64,000 nucleotides of DNA from Candidatus Methanoperedens sp. GTDB lineage: Archaea > Halobacteriota > Methanosarcinia > Methanosarcinales > Methanoperedenaceae. A model generated the notes under the pieces. It did no database searches. It was not told the DNA's origin and saw nothing but the letters and a program-made list of their open reading frames with translations. The stretch spans positions 1 to 64,000 of the forward strand of contig VEPM01000010.1 of NCBI GenBank assembly GCA_012026795.1. The letters run 5' to 3'. Below are positions 1-8,301 of this stretch, piece by piece. A program made the translations under genes and the position numbers. The stretch's first letter is position 1. Each line of letters opens with the position of its first letter.

Positions 1-278
1 CTATACCAAGGTGATCAATGTTTTTACTCGAATATTCCATGCCGGTTGATTCTTATTTTGATTATATAAAATCAACGGGCACCATGTGCGGAATGTGGGG
101 TGTATGGTTATTTAGAAGGAAGTCGAATACATAAAAAAGATGTTACATGGAGTTCAGCCGTTTCACAAGAGCAACTGAACCCCAAGCGTCCGAAGGCATG
201 ATAAGATTAGCTTTGAATTTATTTAAAGCCAGCGCCGCGCCTGATGGGGAGCAAAGAAAATACAAAAGGAGAAATAAA

Positions 279-365
279 ATGGAAATAAAACAGAAAGAGT
301 ACAACCACCAGGGTTTGCATATACATATGCATAACCCTTTATTTTTTAGGGGCAGATCTACATGA
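279..365 (+). CDS. possible 28-residue peptide, unrecognised
   Basis: A short reading frame starts at an ATG preceded by a good ribosome-binding site (AAAGGAG, about 7 bases upstream) and ends just before 366. It contains a perfect-looking hairpin in its second half, so it could be a leader peptide or chance. Longer in-frame extension upstream to 147 has no ribosome-binding site and is composed of odd residues, so I do not believe it. The remainder of 1-459 holds no gene I can support. Confidence 0.2.
   Translation: MEIKQKEYNHQGLHIHMHNPLFFRGRST
310..338 (+). terminator. terminator-like hairpin followed by T-run
   Basis: The two arms AGGGTT-TGCATAT and ATATGCA-T-AACCCT pair over about 12-13 base pairs with one bulge and a two-base loop, and are followed by TTTATTTTTT. 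This is the shape of an intrinsic terminator, or of the end of a small mobile element. No gene that it would terminate is evident upstream within the window. Confidence 0.45.
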
Positions 366-412
366 ATATAAAATTTTTAATCTTTTTATTATTTATGATA
401 AATATCAATTTT

Positions 413-435
413 CCATCCTGTAAATCCTGTAGATC
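413..435. repeat. widespread ACAGGATTTACAGGATG-type motif
   Basis: On the minus strand this stretch reads as a repeated ACAGGAT unit (TACAGGATTTACAGGATG). From memory this motif recurs in intergenic DNA of many prokaryotes. Only this copy is seen in the window. Confidence 0.3.
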
Positions 436-459
436 AAAAAATCTCATGAACTCGTATCA

Positions 460-798
460 TTATCTGCTTATAACATCACTTCTCCAGAAAAGCCGATTTA
501 CCAGTATAACACCAAAAAATATCGTTAATATGCTTCCAAATTCTAATAATTCTACCAGATTCTCTGAAATCTGATTGCCAAGTAGACTGGTCGCTTTATA
601 GGATTCTCTTGCAACAATTAATAGAAGCCCGAAGCTTATAATTATAGTAGGATTTTTAAACTTATCCCCCTTGAGAAACATTATGGCCCTGATAATATCC
701 GGTTTCTTTATCATAAACCATATTATATACACTAACGAAATTAAATTAAATAAGCTGAGTGCAGCATTAATAATCTCAATATAAAAGTGAACTGTCAT
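460..798 (-). CDS. small three-helix membrane protein, unknown function
   Basis: About 112 residues with three hydrophobic segments (roughly residues 5-28, 50-65 and 85-103) separated by short charged loops. I chose the internal ATG at 798 because it has GAGGA four bases upstream; the frame is open back to a GTG at 819. No family recognised. It points the same way as the copper-ATPase group but lies about 110 bases downstream of it, so membership of that operon is uncertain. Confidence 0.5.
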   Translation of the reverse strand: MTVHFYIEIINAALSLFNLISLVYIIWFMIKKPDIIRAIMFLKGDKFKNPTIIISFGLLLIVARESYKATSLLGNQISENLVELLEFGSILTIFFGVILVNRLFWRSDVISR

Positions 799-905
799 AC
801 TATCCTCATAATACTGCACCCTTCATTTTGTCGTTTTTGTAGAGAATCGAATAAGAAATTTCCCCTCTACTTTACCTTCATGTAAAACTGAATATATATT
901 TGTTT

Positions 906-1124
906 TTATCCCTTTAGCTTTTTTTCAATTACTCCAGGCCATATCGAAGCTGATACTATCATCGAAAGAATGAACACATAAACCATCCCGGCATACACAT
1001 CGGTATAACTGTATTGAGCGGATGGGGCAACTTTCTGGATAGCTAATATATAAAATATTACCACGATCAATATCGATGTTACCGTACTTGCTATAATGCT
1101 ATAAAATCCTGTTTTGTTCTCCAT
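906..1124 (-). CDS. 72-residue membrane protein downstream of copA
   Basis: A small protein with two hydrophobic segments (about residues 8-29 and 45-63) and a basic C-terminus ending in EKKLKG. It starts three bases after the copA stop codon, and its GAGGTGA ribosome-binding site lies inside the last codons of copA, so the two are almost certainly co-transcribed and translationally coupled. A role alongside the copper ATPase is inferred from position only; no metal-binding Cys, His or Met cluster is visible in it. Confidence 0.65.
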   Translation of the reverse strand: MENKTGFYSIIASTVTSILIVVIFYILAIQKVAPSAQYSYTDVYAGMVYVFILSMIVSASIWPGVIEKKLKG

Positions 1125-1127
1125 GAT

Positions 1128-3893
1128 TCACCTCGAAAGTTTTATCCGTTTCATCAAAAGTGTGTTCATTGTCACGGAAACTGAGCTTGTAGCCATTGCT
1201 GCTGCTGCAAGCGCGGGATTGAGCAAAAACGGCGGATTCGTGAATGGATAGAGAATTCCTGCTGCTATGGGTATTCCTACAACGTTATAGAAGAAAGCCC
1301 AGAACAGGTTCTGCTTTATCTTTTTCAATGTAAGTTTGCTAAGGCGTATGGCCTTTGCCACATCGCGCACATCGCTCTTTATCAGGACAATTTGAGCCGA
1401 CTCGATCGCAACATCCGTACCGCTTCCGATAGCGATACCAACATCAGACTGCATGAGTGCTGGCGCATCGTTAATACCATCGCCGACCATCGCCACTTTT
1501 TTCCCTTCTGCCTGGAGTTTTTTTACCTGTGTTGCCTTTTCCTCTGGCAGCACTTCTGATAATACAACGTCGATACCTACCTGTTTTGCGATCGCATCAG
1601 CAGTACGCCTGTTATCTCCTGTGATCATGGCCACAGTAAATCCCATCTTATGAAGTTCATTCACTGCTTCTTTTGAATGCTCCTTCAGGGTATCCGCAAC
1701 AGCGATCATTCCCACAATTTCATTATCAGATGACACAAGCATGGCAGTTTTCCCCTGGGTTTCGAGTTCTTCCATCCTCTTATTCAGGGGTGCAATATCC
1801 ATATTATTCTCAGTCATCAGTTTGCGTGTGCCAACAAGTACCCGCTTTCCACCGGATTTTACTTCTATTCCTCTTCCCGGGATTGCCTTGAAGCTCTCTG
1901 CATCAGGGATTTCAATACCCCGTTCTTTTGCGCCTTTCAATATAGCCTCACCAAGCGGATGCTCTGAGCCTTTTTCCGCAATAGCAGCAAGTTTCAGGAT
2001 TTCAACTTCAGTCCCTTTAATGGCTATTACATCGGTAAGTGAAGGCTCACCTTTTGTAAGTGTCCCTGTTTTATCAAATACAATAGTATCAAGCTTCTGC
2101 GCACGCTCAAGCGCCTCGCCGCCCTTTATCAGGATACCGTTCTCGGCCCCTTTTCCAGTACCTACCATTATGGCGGTAGGCGTAGCAAGCCCCACTGCGC
2201 ACGGGCATGAGATGATCAGGACTGTTATGGAGATCAATAACGAGAAGAGAAAAGGTGAGGTCATTCCCATCCCGAATGTGGCCGGGACGTTGAAATATTC
2301 AAACCCGATAAAGAACCAGAAAAAGAACGTCAGAAGCGCAAGTACATGGACTGCAAGAATAAAATGCCCGGCAACAGTATCAGCGAGTTTCTGGATCGGT
2401 GCTTTCTGGGTCTGGGCGTCTTCTACCAATTTGATTATCTGGGCAAGTGCTGTATCAGCTCCAACTTTTGTTGCCCTGAATTTTATCATCCCGGTCTTGT
2501 TCATGGTGGCGCCGATAACTTCCGAACCTACTGTTTTTTCAACAGGTATGCTTTCCCCTGTCAGCATTGATTCATCAATTGCAGTAAGACCCTCCAATAC
2601 TATTCCATCAACGGGTATTTTCTCTCCAGGTCTAACGATCACAATATCATTGACCCTGACATTTTCTACAGGGATCTCTTTTTCTTCACCATTCACAAAG
2701 ATCCGGGCTGTCTTTGCACGTAAACCCATCAGCTTCCTTATTGCTTCTGATGTTTTTCCTTTTGTCAGTGCCTCAAGATACCGCCCCAGCACGATGAACA
2801 TGATAAGAAGTGCTGCAGTATCGTAATAAGTATGTTTGTATGCTTCACCAAGGTCAAAGAAAGTTGCTGCGACGCTAATGATGTACGCAGCCCCCGTCCC
2901 TGTTGCGATCAGGAGGTTCATGTCCGTGACGCCATGTTTTAAGCCTCTGTATGTTCCTTCAAAGAACTGGCGTCCTGGAAATAGCATTACGATTGTTGCA
3001 AGAATAAATAGCAGATAATCGTCTTTCAGTATTTCGGGAACAAATCCCCAGCCAAGGTTTCGCCCCATATCGCCAAGCGAAATCGGAATTGCAAGAACGA
3101 GCGCGATTATGAAATTGATCTTCTGTCTTTTTATCTCTGATTCTCTTGCTCTTTGCTCCCTGTCAGCCTCTGTCTTATCGACTTTTTCAGACGCTGTATA
3201 ACCAACACTTTCAATGGCTTTTATTATTTTCGGGATTGAAATAATTTCGGGATCATAATTGATCTTTGCCTGTTCAAGAGGAAAACTCACATTTACATAG
3301 GTTATACCGTTTGTTTTCTTAAGGGCTGTTTCTATATTAAGAGCGCATGAAGCGCAGTGCATCAATCCTATTTTTAACGTAATCTCCGACTTTGCAACCC
3401 CGTACCCGATGCCTTTAATGGCGTTTTCAAAAGCTGCCGGATTCACCTTTCCCGGATCATATTCGATCGTTGCTTTTTCAACCGAGAAATTGACTGTTGC
3501 TTTTTTTACCCCGTCCATCTTATTAAGAACTTTCTCGATATTCTGGGCGCATGAAGCGCATGTCATTCCTGTAAGTTTCAAAGTGGTTTTTTGTATCCCG
3601 CCGGATTTAGCTTCTTTTTTCACTAATGGCAAAGTGGAAGCCTGTGCCTGTTTAACGGGTGCAGGGACAGGACATGCTTCTTCTTCGTCAATGACTTCAT
3701 ACCCTGATGCTATGATCGTTTTTTTTATAGATTCAAGATCAGTGATAGAAGTATCATACGAAACCAGAACCAGTCCTTTTTTATAATCCGCTGAGGCTTT
3801 GGTGACCCCATTTACACTCTTTGCTGCTTCACTGACAGTTTTTTCGCAGTGCTCGCACATCATGCCTTTGATTTTTATTGAAACGTCTTCCAA
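1128..3893 (-). CDS. copA: copper-translocating P1B-type ATPase CopA
   Basis: A P1B-type ATPase of 921 residues that exports Cu(I) across the cytoplasmic membrane using ATP. Three N-terminal heavy-metal-associated domains are visible, with metal motifs GMMCEHC (about residue 10), GMTCASC (about 110) and GLMHCASC (about 180). The membrane CPC motif ([11 protein letters not shown], about 563) marks Cu/Ag specificity. The phosphorylation site DKTGTLTKG (about 607), the nucleotide-domain SEHPLGEAI, and the hinge GDGINDAP (about 805) are all intact. The start is a TTG with GGTGA about seven bases upstream. The length is normal for a three-HMA CopA. A 72-residue membrane protein follows within three bases. 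Confidence 0.95.
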   Translation of the reverse strand: MEDVSIKIKGMMCEHCEKTVSEAAKSVNGVTKASADYKKGLVLVSYDTSITDLESIKKTIIASGYEVIDEEEACPVPAPVKQAQASTLPLVKKEAKSGGIQKTTLKLTGMTCASCAQNIEKVLNKMDGVKKATVNFSVEKATIEYDPGKVNPAAFENAIKGIGYGVAKSEITLKIGLMHCASCALNIETALKKTNGITYVNVSFPLEQAKINYDPEIISIPKIIKAIESVGYTASEKVDKTEADREQRARESEIKRQKINFIIALVLAIPISLGDMGRNLGWGFVPEILKDDYLLFILATIVMLFPGRQFFEGTYRGLKHGVTDMNLLIATGTGAAYIISVAATFFDLGEAYKHTYYDTAALLIMFIVLGRYLEALTKGKTSEAIRKLMGLRAKTARIFVNGEEKEIPVENVRVNDIVIVRPGEKIPVDGIVLEGLTAIDESMLTGESIPVEKTVGSEVIGATMNKTGMIKFRATKVGADTALAQIIKLVEDAQTQKAPIQKLADTVAGHFILAVHVLALLTFFFWFFIGFEYFNVPATFGMGMTSPFLFSLLISITVLIISCPCAVGLATPTAIMVGTGKGAENGILIKGGEALERAQKLDTIVFDKTGTLTKGEPSLTDVIAIKGTEVEILKLAAIAEKGSEHPLGEAILKGAKERGIEIPDAESFKAIPGRGIEVKSGGKRVLVGTRKLMTENNMDIAPLNKRMEELETQGKTAMLVSSDNEIVGMIAVADTLKEHSKEAVNELHKMGFTVAMITGDNRRTADAIAKQVGIDVVLSEVLPEEKATQVKKLQAEGKKVAMVGDGINDAPALMQSDVGIAIGSGTDVAIESAQIVLIKSDVRDVAKAIRLSKLTLKKIKQNLFWAFFYNVVGIPIAAGILYPFTNPPFLLNPALAAAAMATSSVSVTMNTLLMKRIKLSR

Positions 3894-3914
3894 TTTAATT
3901 CACCAGGTTTTTTG

Positions 3915-3935
3915 AATTTATATAATATTTATAAT
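3915..3935 (-). promoter_or_regulatory. probable TATA box for copA
   Basis: Read on the minus strand, an A/T-only stretch containing TTATATAAA lies about 25-40 bases before the copA start codon. This is the expected spacing for an archaeal promoter with a short leader. No BRE or repressor operator could be assigned with confidence. Confidence 0.35.
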
Positions 3936-4120
3936 ACTTAAATTATCTTATCTTTTATGTTTGTTTTGGTTGAAATATTGAAACTTTTTGATGCAGGTTG
4001 TTGTTTAACAATAAAAATAAAGCTTGAACTCTTACAGAACGTAAAATAATGTGTTGTTGAAATGGCTACTGCCAAAAAACGCCTGGAACGGAAAAAGTGA
4101 AAAAGTTTATAGAAAAGGTC

Positions 4121-4300
4121 CTATTTCCCGAAGACCTTCTTGACCTGGCCGGTCTTTTCCTGAATCTTGCCGACTACTTTTTCTGCTTTGCCTTCTGCTT
4201 CCATTTCGGGGTTGTCGAGGAGTTGCCCTGCAGTTTCCTTGATCTCACCCTTTATTTTGCGAGCCTTTCCTTTGACCTGATCTTTTGTACTGCTTTTCAT
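4121..4300 (-). CDS. CsbD-like small stress protein
   Basis: A 59-residue hydrophilic protein starting MKSSTKDQVKGKARKIKGE and ending with VKKVFGK. The pattern of K/E-rich helix with KGKA...GEIKETAG, then EAEGKAEKVVGKIQ, matches the CsbD-like family of small general-stress proteins, which in this family are usually 55-70 residues. The biochemical role of the family is unknown. It starts six bases after the stop codon of the cupredoxin lipoprotein gene, with GAGAGG from that gene's end as ribosome-binding site, so the two form an operon reading toward copA. Confidence 0.8.
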   Translation of the reverse strand: MKSSTKDQVKGKARKIKGEIKETAGQLLDNPEMEAEGKAEKVVGKIQEKTGQVKKVFGK

Positions 4301-4306
4301 AGTATA

Positions 4307-4684
4307 TTAACCTCTCACGATTACTTTTCCGCGAGGCATGCTTGGATGGTTTGTACAGCTATATTCAAAAGTTCCAGCTTGATTAAATTTATAACTGTAT
4401 GTTTTACCTGCACCGATACTTCCTGAATCGAATAAGCCTGATACTGAAGTTACTGTGTGTGGAGCACTATCATCATTCACCCAGGTTACAGTTGTTCCTA
4501 TTGGGACTTCTGCAGTATCGGGAACGAAATTAAAGTCTTTAATATTTACCTGTTGTTCGGTGGATGTCTGAGCCGGAGTTGTTGGTCCGGGTGTTGACGA
4601 TGCGGGTGTTACCGTAGTCGTTGAAGTACATCCGCTTATTAATACAAATATCACTAACAATCCACAAATCAATATCTTTTTCAT
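4307..4684 (-). CDS. cupredoxin (plastocyanin/amicyanin-like) lipoprotein
   Basis: A 125-residue secreted blue-copper-type protein. It has a signal peptide ending in the lipobox LISGC, then a Thr/Pro/Ser-rich linker (about residues 20-45), then a single cupredoxin domain. The copper ligands are visible: His in APHTV, and Cys, His and Met in YSCTNHPSM. This is the amicyanin/plastocyanin ligand order. I start at the ATG at 4684 because GAGGAGG lies six bases upstream; the in-frame TTG at 4699 overlaps that site. It would sit on the outer face of the membrane as an electron carrier or copper-binding protein. It is in an operon with the CsbD-like gene and near copA. Confidence 0.88.
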   Translation of the reverse strand: MKKILICGLLVIFVLISGCTSTTTVTPASSTPGPTTPAQTSTEQQVNIKDFNFVPDTAEVPIGTTVTWVNDDSAPHTVTSVSGLFDSGSIGAGKTYSYKFNQAGTFEYSCTNHPSMPRGKVIVRG

Positions 4685-4924
4685 AACTAACCTCCTCAAT
4701 ATGAATATTTGTACTAAATGAATATAATCTTTTCGCTTGTTTTGTTGAGTTTAAGAGGATTTGACTACCGGGACTGGAGATTGACGTTTTCAGGGTAAAT
4801 ACAAAGAAGCACCGTACAAATCAAAAATCAGCGCGCTCGAAAGAACAATGATCTTTTGCCAATCTCAGGACATCAAATGTACTCACATCAAGAAGCTCCG
4901 CTGTTTTCGGTGTCCTCCACCCTC

Positions 4925-4964
4925 CCCAATTCACCGGGCGCGCCGTCAGGGATGCGGCTGGAAG
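4925..4964. repeat. 40-bp GC-rich direct repeat, copy A
   Basis: This sequence matches 5718-5758 at about 38 of 41 aligned positions (two C/T differences and one single-base gap). Both copies contain a small hairpin (CGTC-AGG-GATG here, CGTC-AGG-GACG in the other copy), and the difference keeps pairing through a G-U pair. The copies lie in the same orientation on either side of the VapBC-like pair. On the minus strand, the DNA next to this copy encodes a short piece ending in LAKDHCSFERADF that may be a decayed antitoxin, but that is weak. Confidence 0.65.
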
Positions 4965-5001
4965 TAGCACTGAAGGCGGCAACCCAGGTGGAATGTTTGA
5001 C

Positions 5002-5412
5002 TTAAATAAACTCTAATAGTTCTTTTGTAGTGTAGATTTTTATATGATTTTGTTTTTGAAATCCTTTATCCTCGCTCCATACCCCATCAACTTTGGTTTT
5101 CATTGCAAGTGCTAAAAAAGGTGCATCATCAGGATCAATATCTTTCATGATATCTTTAGCCTGCACATAGCAATCGGCATATTCGTCTTTTGGATAAATG
5201 GTGATTCGGGAAAATAGCATGTCCATTACATATTGCATATCCTTTGATGCAAGTTTTGACTTCTTTTTGATAATATCGCTATGTTTTAAGATTTCAGTGA
5301 AAGTGTATTCTGGCGCCATAAATTCAATATTTGAATTTATCAGAATATGACGTCGAATAGAGTTGGATATGAGGGAGGATATTATAATATTGGTATCTAT
5401 TACCAGTCTCAT
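5002..5412 (-). CDS. PIN-domain ribonuclease toxin (VapC-like)
   Basis: A 136-residue PIN-domain protein, the family of Mg2+-dependent ribonucleases that act as toxins of VapBC modules. Acidic positions expected of a PIN fold are visible: Asp6 in VIDTNI, Glu in FTEIL (about 39), the DIDPDDAPFLALA block (about 93-105), and Asp in WSEDKGF (about 114). It starts nine bases after the stop of the ribbon-helix-helix-like gene, the usual antitoxin-first order. The target RNA cannot be told from sequence. The pair lies between two direct repeats, suggesting a mobile cassette. Confidence 0.85.
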   Translation of the reverse strand: MRLVIDTNIIISSLISNSIRRHILINSNIEFMAPEYTFTEILKHSDIIKKKSKLASKDMQYVMDMLFSRITIYPKDEYADCYVQAKDIMKDIDPDDAPFLALAMKTKVDGVWSEDKGFQKQNHIKIYTTKELLEFI

Positions 5413-5421
5413 TTTCCCAAC

Positions 5422-5646
5422 TCATTCGATGTCGTGTTGTTCCCGTATGGACTTTTTTATAAGTTTCCCTATCTCGGCAGCATCTTTCTCGGTCAATTCA
5501 CTTTTCTCCAATATAGTATCCACTAACTGGATTTTCCTGGCATACTCCCACATGGCATTTCTTGCAATGACACTCCATTTAATTTCATTGTGGTGTTTTA
5601 TGACTGTGTAGAGGTCGTCCGGGATAGATAATGTCATTGTTGGCAT
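5422..5646 (-). CDS. ribbon-helix-helix-like antitoxin (VapB-like)
   Basis: A 74-residue protein that begins TMTLSIPDDLYTVIKHH, a beta strand followed by helix typical of ribbon-helix-helix DNA-binding domains, with KWSVIARNAMWEYARK as the second helix. The acidic/basic C-terminal tail (about residues 45-74) would bind and neutralise the PIN toxin encoded nine bases downstream. Family members usually bind their own promoter and repress the operon; a TATA-like stretch (ATATATAT) lies directly upstream at about 5665-5680. Confidence 0.75.
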   Translation of the reverse strand: MPTMTLSIPDDLYTVIKHHNEIKWSVIARNAMWEYARKIQLVDTILEKSELTEKDAAEIGKLIKKSIREQHDIE

Positions 5647-5717
5647 AAATCATTATATGTGCAGACACATATATATGTATATTCTTTATGTGCGCCGTTT
5701 TGATAAAAGACACATAT

Positions 5718-5758
5718 CCCAATTCATCGGGCTGCGCCGTCAGGGACGCGGCTGGAAG
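5718..5758. repeat. 40-bp GC-rich direct repeat, copy B
   Basis: This is the second copy of the repeat at 4925-4964, in the same orientation, about 793 bases away. It is followed by a short self-complementary GGCGCGCC. The base composition is very different from the surrounding AT-rich DNA. Nothing else is recognised between 5647 and 5866. Confidence 0.65.
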
Positions 5759-5866
5759 ATGCACGGGAGGCGCGCCGGGCTTCCAACAACAACCACCACA
5801 AACTGCTAATAATATGGTAGCTGAAGACAAACCTAAATGGCGATGTTCTATGACATCATATATTGG

Positions 5867-8113
5867 TTATTTTATACTGTTAATAAATGTATAGTCAGAA
5901 GCTAATTCTTTGAATTTTCTAAAAATATCATCTTCTAAATAAGAATCTATAAAGACACATTTTCCATTTGTATATGAACACATGTATTGAAAGAACTGAT
6001 CACTATGTTCACTATGTCTAGTTTGCATTCCATAAACTTTGATTTTTTTGTCAACTAGATGCTTCACTTGTTGTTCCCAATCAATATTACTAGGACAATC
6101 TGAAAATGGATGAGGGTAGGAGTCACCAATAAAAAAAACGACTTTATTTGCTTGATTCGACCAATTTAAATTTGAGATAAAGAATAAAGCATCTTCATAC
6201 GCTTCAGGTGCATCTCCACCATTAGTCCTTTCTAAATTAGCTATGAAATCTATTATCACATTTACATTTTCTGATAATTTATACGGTTTTATAATATAAG
6301 GATCTGGCTTACTTTTATCATGATCTCCTATAGCGATTACGCCAATTCTTATCTTGTTATCAATTCTTACAATTTCCTGAATAAACCTAATAATAATTTT
6401 TTCAATATTAATAAGGATTTCATGCATACTTCCTGTAGTATCTATTGCAAAAACGATATCTTGAATACTATTTTCATTACCCTTGAATCTATCAAAAAAG
6501 GAGATTAGTGCCTTCTCAAATTCATTTTCTCTTTCACTACACGGACTAAGATCATCTATTAACGTCACATTACTGTAACGCCGCTCTACCATTTTTCTTA
6601 GCACTGGATACCTTTTAAGGTCTTCTGGAACGGAGAATGGACGATAATTTACGAGAAAACATCTTCCATTTTCATTACGAAGCAGAGGTATATAACGACG
6701 TGAAATAGTATCTTCAAGTGTTTCAAACAATTGATAACTTGCCCCTGCTTTACACTCGATTATCAATTCTGGCACTAATCTTTTCGAAGCAAATTTTTTC
6801 TCTTCCCCAGCAAATATGCTAAAATCAAAAGATTCATTTTGGCAAATAGTACGGCAGAATAGCCAATCGGGCATGGCACCAGATTTTTCCTTTTTCTCAA
6901 AAGGAGATAGCCAATTGGGTATGGCACCAGATTTAACTTTTTTCTCAAAAGGAAACATGAAATTAGAAAACTTGACCCCAGTATATACAGATAAACGACA
7001 AATTGAAGTGTCAATCCAAAGCACTGGATTAGAAAGGTTTCCTTGCCCATTGCCAGGAAGACACCAACAACCGTCATCTGTTAGATTGCTAATTGTTAAT
7101 TGATATGGATCGAAGCTGCGACATGCTTTAATCAGAATCCATAATTCATATAAATCGTTACGATATCGCCAGTATGGTAGCTTAAGAAATTCCTTGAGGT
7201 ATTCAACTTTGGCATTTTGAGAACTATAACACTTAGATAATACATCAAGAATTTTATCTAGACGATTAATTGTCCAAAGCTGCTCAGGTCTTTTAGAATT
7301 TTGACCTAGAAGGCAATCAGAAAGAGCTTTACCCAAATAAGTTGATTTTTTTTTGTGAATATCAATAAATTTTTCTATTGCACTCTTTAATTCAACCGGA
7401 AGTGGATGATTATGTTTGGTAGCTCTTTCATCATTATTCTTAATTTGATATAACTGATCAATAGAATCATTTTTCGCTTCTAGATTTTTCCTTATCCTTG
7501 TATCTATTTTGATTATATTTTCTAGGTATTTAGTGATTTTCTGGCATTTTTCTTTACATTGTTTCAAACAATCTGGTTTGCATTTTTTAGTTCCATCGGA
7601 AATACCATCACAAAAAACAATGATGTATGAATATTCTAGCTCCTTCTGAATTGAGAGTAATAAATCAATATCCCATATGTTTATGTCAATATTAGTAATT
7701 ATTTTTTGCCATTCTTTGGGCATATGTGACAAATCAATCGGAAATGTGACGTCTGATCCTATTCTTAGTTGAATTACTGATTTTGCAATACCAACAGAAT
7801 TCTTTTGAAAATTCAAGAAAGTATATATTTCCATTAGCATTTTTACAAATGGTTGAACTAATGTCGCAAGAAAACCAAAAAAATCATCTAATTTTATATT
7901 TTCAACAAGGTAAGTTTCGATTTCATCGCGCGTATATAATTCATTTGGAATATTAAAATGATTCCTAATCTCATTGAGAATTTCAATTTCGGGAGTTATT
8001 TTGCTTGTTTTTGATAATTTTTTTGTGGGAATCTCAAGTGATTCAAGAATTGCTTTGTACTCTATCGAAGAATTGGTAATAATCATCGCCTCCTTTTTTG
8101 TTTCATTATCCAA
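5867..8113 (-). CDS. large protein with possible PD-(D/E)XK nuclease and von Willebrand A domains
   Basis: A protein of up to 748 residues. The C-terminal part (about 550-740) is a von Willebrand A domain with an intact metal-binding DTTGSM near 558 and TNGGDAPEAYEDAL further on. The middle (about 300-500) has the order seen in restriction-like nucleases: YRNDLYELWILIKA, then PDWL (Asp about 416), then IIECKAG (Glu453-x-Lys455), then a YRPF strand. A five-Cys cluster (about 168-190) could bind metal. The start is a TTG at 8113; an ATG at 8086 with AAGGAGG only two bases away is an alternative. It lies downstream of the KwaA/KwaB-like pair on the same strand in AT-rich DNA. The nuclease call is inferred from motifs, not established. 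Confidence 0.6.
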   Translation of the reverse strand: MDNETKKEAMIITNSSIEYKAILESLEIPTKKLSKTSKITPEIEILNEIRNHFNIPNELYTRDEIETYLVENIKLDDFFGFLATLVQPFVKMLMEIYTFLNFQKNSVGIAKSVIQLRIGSDVTFPIDLSHMPKEWQKIITNIDINIWDIDLLLSIQKELEYSYIIVFCDGISDGTKKCKPDCLKQCKEKCQKITKYLENIIKIDTRIRKNLEAKNDSIDQLYQIKNNDERATKHNHPLPVELKSAIEKFIDIHKKKSTYLGKALSDCLLGQNSKRPEQLWTINRLDKILDVLSKCYSSQNAKVEYLKEFLKLPYWRYRNDLYELWILIKACRSFDPYQLTISNLTDDGCWCLPGNGQGNLSNPVLWIDTSICRLSVYTGVKFSNFMFPFEKKVKSGAIPNWLSPFEKKEKSGAMPDWLFCRTICQNESFDFSIFAGEEKKFASKRLVPELIIECKAGASYQLFETLEDTISRRYIPLLRNENGRCFLVNYRPFSVPEDLKRYPVLRKMVERRYSNVTLIDDLSPCSERENEFEKALISFFDRFKGNENSIQDIVFAIDTTGSMHEILINIEKIIIRFIQEIVRIDNKIRIGVIAIGDHDKSKPDPYIIKPYKLSENVNVIIDFIANLERTNGGDAPEAYEDALFFISNLNWSNQANKVVFFIGDSYPHPFSDCPSNIDWEQQVKHLVDKKIKVYGMQTRHSEHSDQFFQYMCSYTNGKCVFIDSYLEDDIFRKFKELASDYTFINSIK
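6861..6954 (-). repeat. 48-bp tandem duplication inside the vWA gene
   Basis: Two 46-base copies start at 6861 and 6909, a period of 48 bases, and match at about 40 of 46 positions. They encode two 16-residue units, FEKKVKSGAIPNWLSP and FEKKEKSGAMPDWLFC. The frame is kept. Only the second unit in the protein has Asp at the Pro-Asp position. Confidence 0.85.
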
Positions 8114-8151
8114 TAAAATCTGTTATATTATTTAAATTTATATTGTTTTTA

Positions 8152-8244
8152 TTATTCCACAAATTCAGAAAAAAATTGCGGATAATAATCTGCTTTCTTT
8201 GCAGGTTCTTCGCCTGTTCTTTTGGACATTCTGATTAATTGCAT
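8152..8244 (-). CDS. possible 30-residue peptide between kwaB-like and vWA genes
   Basis: A short frame beginning MQLIRMSKRTGEEPAK and ending FFSEFVE sits in the gap between the 418-residue protein and the vWA protein. A GGGAGG is present but about 17 bases before the ATG, which is too far for a convincing start. It may be chance. Confidence 0.2.
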   Translation of the reverse strand: MQLIRMSKRTGEEPAKKADYYPQFFSEFVE

Positions 8245-8301
8245 TTTTCCACTTAAATTAAACCTCCCTAAATTCTTTCGACGTACGCACGTTGGGGCAC
8301 A

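Noticed and set aside
200-262. GC-rich stretch resembling the 40-bp repeats at 4.9 and 5.7 kb
   Set aside because: Only short blocks such as GCGCC are shared; alignment across the full repeat fails on both strands.
147-278. Possible gene start at 147
   Set aside because: There is no ribosome-binding site, the residues look unlike a protein, and a better start lies at 279.
362-574. 70-codon frame on the plus strand
   Set aside because: It runs through an interspersed repeat and over the better-supported membrane protein on the minus strand.
1741-2826. Long open frame on the plus strand (about 361 codons)
   Set aside because: It is wholly inside copA on the opposite strand, is Ser/Phe/Pro-rich without motifs, and copA is certain.
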